From contig FN649740.1 in NCBI GenBank assembly GCA_000310025.1, positions 2,905,893-2,969,892 on the forward strand: 64,000 nucleotides of DNA. The letters run 5' to 3'. Of this stretch, positions 59,501 to 64,000 are shown one piece after another (the first letter of the stretch is position 1; every line of letters starts with the position of its first letter). The notes beneath the pieces are model-generated. The model worked only from the letters and a program-made list of their open reading frames with translations, was not told the origin of the DNA and did no database searches. Made by a program: the position numbers and the translations under genes. Source of the DNA: Ectocarpus siliculosus (Eukaryota > Sar > Phaeophyceae > Ectocarpales > Ectocarpaceae).

Positions 59501-62500
59501 CTTGCTGCCGGGACCGAACGGCGGCAGCGCCTCCAGCTTGGGCAGCATCGACAGGTTGTTCATGTGGGATACCACCGTGGTGGACCGCTTGGGAAGGTCC
59601 ATGAACGAGGCCGTCTGTCGTGTTGGGGGGCAAGAAAAAAGGGGGAGGGGGGAGGGGGAGGGGTTGTTTGGGGATACAGGGAAGGGAGGGACCCTTCGTC
59701 CTTGACAGCAGATGCGCCAACATGGACCTGCGGAAACTGGTTCCGCCCCATAATTCCAAAAAAGTTACTACTTCGAGAGGAAAATAAGAATTACTTCGAG
59801 AATTACTGCGAGAGGAAAATAAGAATTAAGCCCAAGCTCTTGCGTTCGACTCAGATGCAGCCATCCCCGTTCGTAAGGCAACAAACAGGTGGTCGGCAAA
59901 CTGACGCCGAAGTTCCAGCCGGGAGACCCTACCATCTGTTCGTAGTCAAAGCAAGCACGAAAGCAGGACATGCGTCGAACCAATCATTTTTGCGACCAGT
60001 ACAAGACACGTTGGCGTCTTACACTTGAAAACACACCTACACACTCGAGACTGACGTATTTTCATTGGTCAGCCGGTTAGCGCGGTCGATGCAAACAATA
60101 AAGACCAAACACACAACCATGACTGCGCGCCCAACAAACTGCAGTAGCGGGCACCTTTCACCTTTCATCTTCTCCCGCGACGCACAATTGAGAATGCCCC
60201 AACAACCATCAACGCTTGCAGCACGCGCCACACGTTTCCGGCACGCCTCAACGCTTGCAAGCACGCACCACACGTACGTACAGACATACCTCGTCTCTCA
60301 ACATGCGCAGCATCCTCGGGTGACCGGCTCGGGTCGTCTTCGTGGCCCCACCCCCGCTGGTAAGCGTGAGGACCTCGCGAAGAGCGGCTCGCTCCAGCCG
60401 GGTCCAAGGGCTGCGTGTGTAGATCGGCTGCGGTGAGCGAAAAACGGGGGGGCAAGAGCGAATATTACCAGAAAAATACGAAGCGCGCCTCCCGAGCGGG
60501 CTCATCATACACAGAGCATCGCAGTAGCGTCATGAAGGTGTGCTGCAAGCGCAAAGAGTTTGTTGGTGTGAATCAGTGAGGTTTCCCCGAGCTCGAACAC
60601 CTCACGGCCTGACGTGGTTTTAATACTCGAAGAGCCCAGCGAACCTAAACGAACCAAAAAGAGAAACGGCGACACTAATCGAAGCTTACACAAACGATTA
60701 CCTCGCGATCGTCGACAGAAAGGAAGTAGTCGCAGCAGAGAAGGAACAGCGGCAGGGCCCTTATGGTTCTGGCTCGCTGTCCCACCTCTTCCAGGGCCTG
60801 CCCAAGCAAGGGTTTATTTACCGCGAGAAAAAAAAACGGTAGGAGTTGGGGGCGAGGAGGTTATCATAGTTGTCAAGGGGGGGGGGGCGCTGAAAACGTC
60901 CAACACACCGATACCAAACACGGTCTATTCAAGCCCAAAAATATACTTTCCTTAACGACACAAATATACATCTACGAAGACACTTACCGCAGCTTGTCGC
61001 ACAAATTCAAATGAGCAACAATACCGCGCGCGCTAGGAAAGGGGGGGGGGGGGGGGGTACTCACAGCCATGCACGTCGTAGTCGGTAAGACCATTGACCT
61101 CCTATCCCTACGGAACACGCCAGGTTTTCACTGGACCAGGCCAGCTAGAACAATCACCAAGCCATGTGCTTAGAGGGGAGGGTAAAATGAGCCAACGACA
61201 AGAAAAAGAAAAACCATCAACCAAAAGCCGCTCCCTTCCCCACCAACGAACAACACACACACCTCGACCTCCGTCTGAGACCGCCCCGAGCTCGAGAACG
61301 CCACCGCCTCCGCCACCGCCTTCCCCCTTGGAGTCGTCGGCACCGCTGCGTCGCCGCCGCCGCCGCCGGCCGGCTGCTGGGCGCTCTGGGGCAGGCAGGA
61401 CACGTCCACCCAGACGTACACGTCGCCTCGGTCCAGGTTCTGAGAGCCAAAGAGCAGAAATTTGTGCGTGTGTGCCGGACAAAAACGGAGAGGCATGATC
61501 ACAGCTAGCAGCGCCCGCGATTAAGATTCAAGCCGACGAGGAAATGAAGGCCGGTGGTACGAGGAGGAGCCACCAAATTGACTCTGGCCTGCTGTGAGTG
61601 CACCTTCCTTTCATTCTTGAACACGTGAGAGGCCAAGAGAAACGAGGCGAGAGAATCAAACGTTAGAATGAACTTCAACAATCTAACTGAGCCTCGACTC
61701 CAAATTGAAGATTCTCAAACGCGGGGGCGTTGGCGTCTGGGCAGAGAAGGGTGGGTTAAGCAATATGGGCCAGATACATAAGCTGTGTTTATTGTGTCCA
61801 TGTACCACTCCGCCTGTTTTCGTGTTTCGGGGACATGTTTCGCGGGCGGAAGCGAGTCTTTTCTAACGCTTCCTTCTCAGGGGCACGCAGGAGGCTAGTC
61901 GGTACGTTCACCGCGCACGCCCGAGCACTGCCAGCCACCCATAGCGCGTGTTGCTTGACGCCCAAAGTTGAAAAAAACGCCTCTATACCCCGAGACGTGT
62001 TCCGCACTAAGAAAGCCTTAGCAAGAAATACACAAAATAATTATTTGCGTTAAAAAAACAGGACTTGCAAGACTTCTAATTCCTGCGCAACGCACAAGTC
62101 CCAAACCAAAGACCATGGGCAACACGAATACATGAGAGCGAGTGATCAAACTCAGCGCATTACAGCAGTAGGACCTACAGCAAAGACGCCGCTAGCTTAG
62201 AACCTCACACACTCACGCGTACGCGAAGAGTTACGGCCAGAAAAGAAAAATATCGCGCAGATACACATGATGCAAATTCTGCAGGTTGTACGTAAAACCG
62301 GCACTCACTACCGAGCGTCACGGCGTTGAGATGCAACAACGGGACCGCGATGACATGGGCCGTGTCCTCTTGCGTCGCCCCCGGGAGGCAAGCCGCCTAT
62401 AACTCCCGAAGGGGGCCTTGTACACTACATACGGGGTTCCAAACGACGAAAAGGCGCCCAACACTGCTACACTATAATAGCGTGTCTACAAACAGCCTCA

Positions 62501-63960
62501 CTCAAATCCGGCCGCCCCCGTGGCTAGAACGTCTTCCCACACAGAAAAAAACACACGCATCAACAAGGGCGGAACACAAATTAACAAAAGTAACAACAAC
62601 GCCTTCGTCCCGCGAACGCCACGGGTCACACACACACAAAGCCCCTCTCTCTCTCTCTCTCTCACCACCAGGCCTTCGTAGATGGCCTTGGCCTTGGTGT
62701 TTCCCTGGTCGTCCGGCCGCGCCGGGGTTCCCCCCCAGTAGTGGCTCACCCATACCACCACGGCGTTCCGCGGGATTTCCGACACCGGTACCGTCAACCC
62801 TTCGTCGAAATCCGGCAGCCTGGGAGGTACACCAAAGGTATGAAGTAGCAAGGAAGACAACACAGAGAACGCCAGCGGGTTGAAAAAGAAGAGCAAAAAA
62901 CACGCACCCACGTCGGTGGAGAGGGAGAGAAAGAGGCCAAGTAGTACATGTGTGTGCGTTTTTTCGTGCGTGCGTGCGTTCGTCTTGTCTTTTCAGGTCG
63001 CCGAGGATGGTGTACAGAGCGAGCGAGCCAAAAACAAGGACGGGACAAACGGAGGAGCGGCCGTGTGTATTGTGTGCTTCGATTACTAGCATCCACCGCC
63101 CCACTGTACCCCACTGACCAAGTGAAAGAAGTCAGGCCCAGTGCGGTCATGTGTATGTGTATCTTATCGCGCGCTAACCAGGTGATCAATGAATGAATTG
63201 AGTCTTATCGCGGGCGTAAAAGAAGAACACGCGCCTTCTCAAGTCATGAAGCTCCCCCGGCGGATGTGCGTGTGTGTGTGTTTCGCAATAAAACAAAAAA
63301 CTGCGCTGATCCGTTCCATCTCTTTTATGTCGTTCACGGACGTTCGGTAGATCTGATGGGTGCATCGGCGCACTTCGACCATCGCTTCCACGTTTCCTGG
63401 TGCTTCCTTTCATCACCGCATCACACCGCCCTCCATCCCCCCTCGCTGCCAAGCAGATTGGCACACACCCCAGCGCGGCGCTGCTCCTCCTCCTCCTCCT
63501 CCTCCTCCTCAGACCTCCCTACTTCATTATTTCAGCGACCAACACGACTTTCTCTACAGATTGACATCCGAGACAAACAAGCCCTCCCGTGCTCTCACCT
63601 CTTCTGGACGGCCGAGAGCGGAAGGACCATCATCGGGGGCACCCGAGTCCCGTCGGCCCGCACCCTCGACGGCGAACCGGCACCAGCCCCGCCGCCATTC
63701 GCCAGCGCGCCCTCCCCGAACAGGTTGTGCCGCATCTGCCACGGCAGCAGCGACGCGGCCCCAACCCGCCGCCCCTCGAACCAAGACCCCACGAGGGGCG
63801 CCCTGATCTGGGGGGAAGTAGCCGGGCTGCTGGGCCACCAGCGCGGGCTGTACCCGGGACAGATGGGGTCCTTGCCCCGGACGTAGAGGAGGGCCTCTTG
63901 GAGGCAGAAGAGCATGCCGCGGTCTGTCCGGGGATTGTTTCGTCCGCGGCGCACGGGGGA
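56553..63960 (-). CDS. Large disordered protein with SHYW/WVDVSCLPQ domain (5' incomplete)
   Basis: Unknown function. Exons on the minus strand, all joining in phase: from beyond 63960 to 63599, then 62819-62666, 61439-61263, 60427-60290, 59614-59423, 59099-57822 and 57386-56553 (TGA). That is more than 1,000 codons. The N-terminal part has IPRNAVVVWVSHYWGG with PDD, then GDVYVWVDVSCLPQ, then YTRSPWTRLERAALREVL. This order recalls a domain I have seen in stramenopile proteins (VSHRW, then WxDxxCIPQ, then RAWCRLE), but I cannot name its activity. The last two exons (about 700 codons) are Gly/Ser/Ala-rich and appear disordered, with a basic patch RQWRRRRPSSRRGS and an acidic patch DEKDGDGDEEDTGSGGEDE. 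A further exon may exist between 61262 and 60428. The last exons could belong to a separate gene, but every junction keeps phase. Confidence 0.62.
61050..61170 (-). mobile_element. 3' fragment of the SINE-like element
   Basis: About 110 bp matching the 3' end of the SINE-like copies (gtactcacagccatgcacg, then gtaagaccattgacctcc, then ctggaccaggcc), preceded on the plus strand by a run of about 18 G (the C-tail). It sits in an intron of the disordered-protein gene (61262-60428 intron, or just outside exon 61439-61263). Confidence 0.7.
62640..62663. repeat. (CT)n microsatellite at a donor site
   Basis: On the gene sense strand it reads GTGAGAGAGAGAGAG and begins at the donor of exon 62819-62666, so the first bases of the intron are part of the repeat. 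Confidence 0.8.
63478..63510. repeat. (CTC)n trinucleotide repeat
   Basis: About ten ctc units in the intron just downstream (on the minus strand) of the first visible exon of the disordered-protein gene. Confidence 0.9.
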
Positions 63961-63972
63961 ATCGTCGGAGAG

Positions 63973-64000
63973 AGGGGGGGGGGGGGGGGGGGGGGGGGGG
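63973..64000. repeat. Poly-G run at window end
   Basis: About 28 G with no interruption to the end of the window. C/G-tracts are common here, so it may be real, but this length at an edge also fits a sequencing or assembly break. Confidence 0.8.

Noticed and set aside
63973-64000. Poly-G as a biological tail
   Set aside because: It sits at the window edge and may be an assembly or sequencing artefact; it cannot be interpreted without flanking sequence.

Overview
This window is nuclear DNA of a multicellular stramenopile, most likely a brown alga (Phaeophyceae). The main evidence is a gene with eleven EsV-1-7 cysteine-rich repeats, a family expanded in brown algae and first seen in the Ectocarpus virus EsV-1. 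Supporting evidence is the architecture: GC-rich short exons, phase-consistent GT-AG introns of 0.3-1.7 kb, and many C/G-tracts, GA/GACA microsatellites and minisatellites. I rebuilt multi-exon genes by eye from protein similarity plus splice phase. Exon coordinates are given in each gene entry.

Layout: 2.3-5.9 kb (+) holds a repeat-built cysteine-rich protein with a Pro/Ala/Thr linker and a C-terminal membrane segment; I recognise no family. 5.9-17.2 kb is gene-poor, with a 61-bp and a 73-bp minisatellite and a 0.6-kb SINE-like element. 17.3-22.5 kb (-) is the 26S proteasome lid subunit RPN8/PSMD7. 24.0-28.1 kb (+) is the TRAPP vesicle-tethering subunit TRAPPC5/Trs31, divergent from RPN8. 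29.4-32.4 kb (-) is an MBOAT O-acyltransferase of the DGAT1/SOAT type, incomplete at its N-terminus. 34.7-36.2 kb is a 5'-truncated LINE.

40.0-51.8 kb (+) holds two EsV-1-7 coding blocks that join in phase as one gene. The intron would be 10.4 kb and carries a degenerate Ty1/copia retrotransposon, a truncated LINE and a SINE-like element, all antisense to the gene. 51.8-56.5 kb is intergenic. 56.6-64.0 kb (-) is a multi-exon gene for a large, mostly disordered protein with an N-terminal SHYW...WVDVSCLPQ...WTRLE domain; its 5' end runs off the window, which ends in a poly-G run.

RPN8, TRAPPC5 and the acyltransferase are ordinary housekeeping genes for protein turnover, vesicle traffic and neutral lipid synthesis. 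The repeat-built membrane protein and the EsV-1-7 gene are lineage-specific. LINE and SINE-like copies share a 3' end followed by C-tracts, which suggests a retrotransposition partnership. No rRNA, CRISPR or convincing functional tRNA gene was seen.
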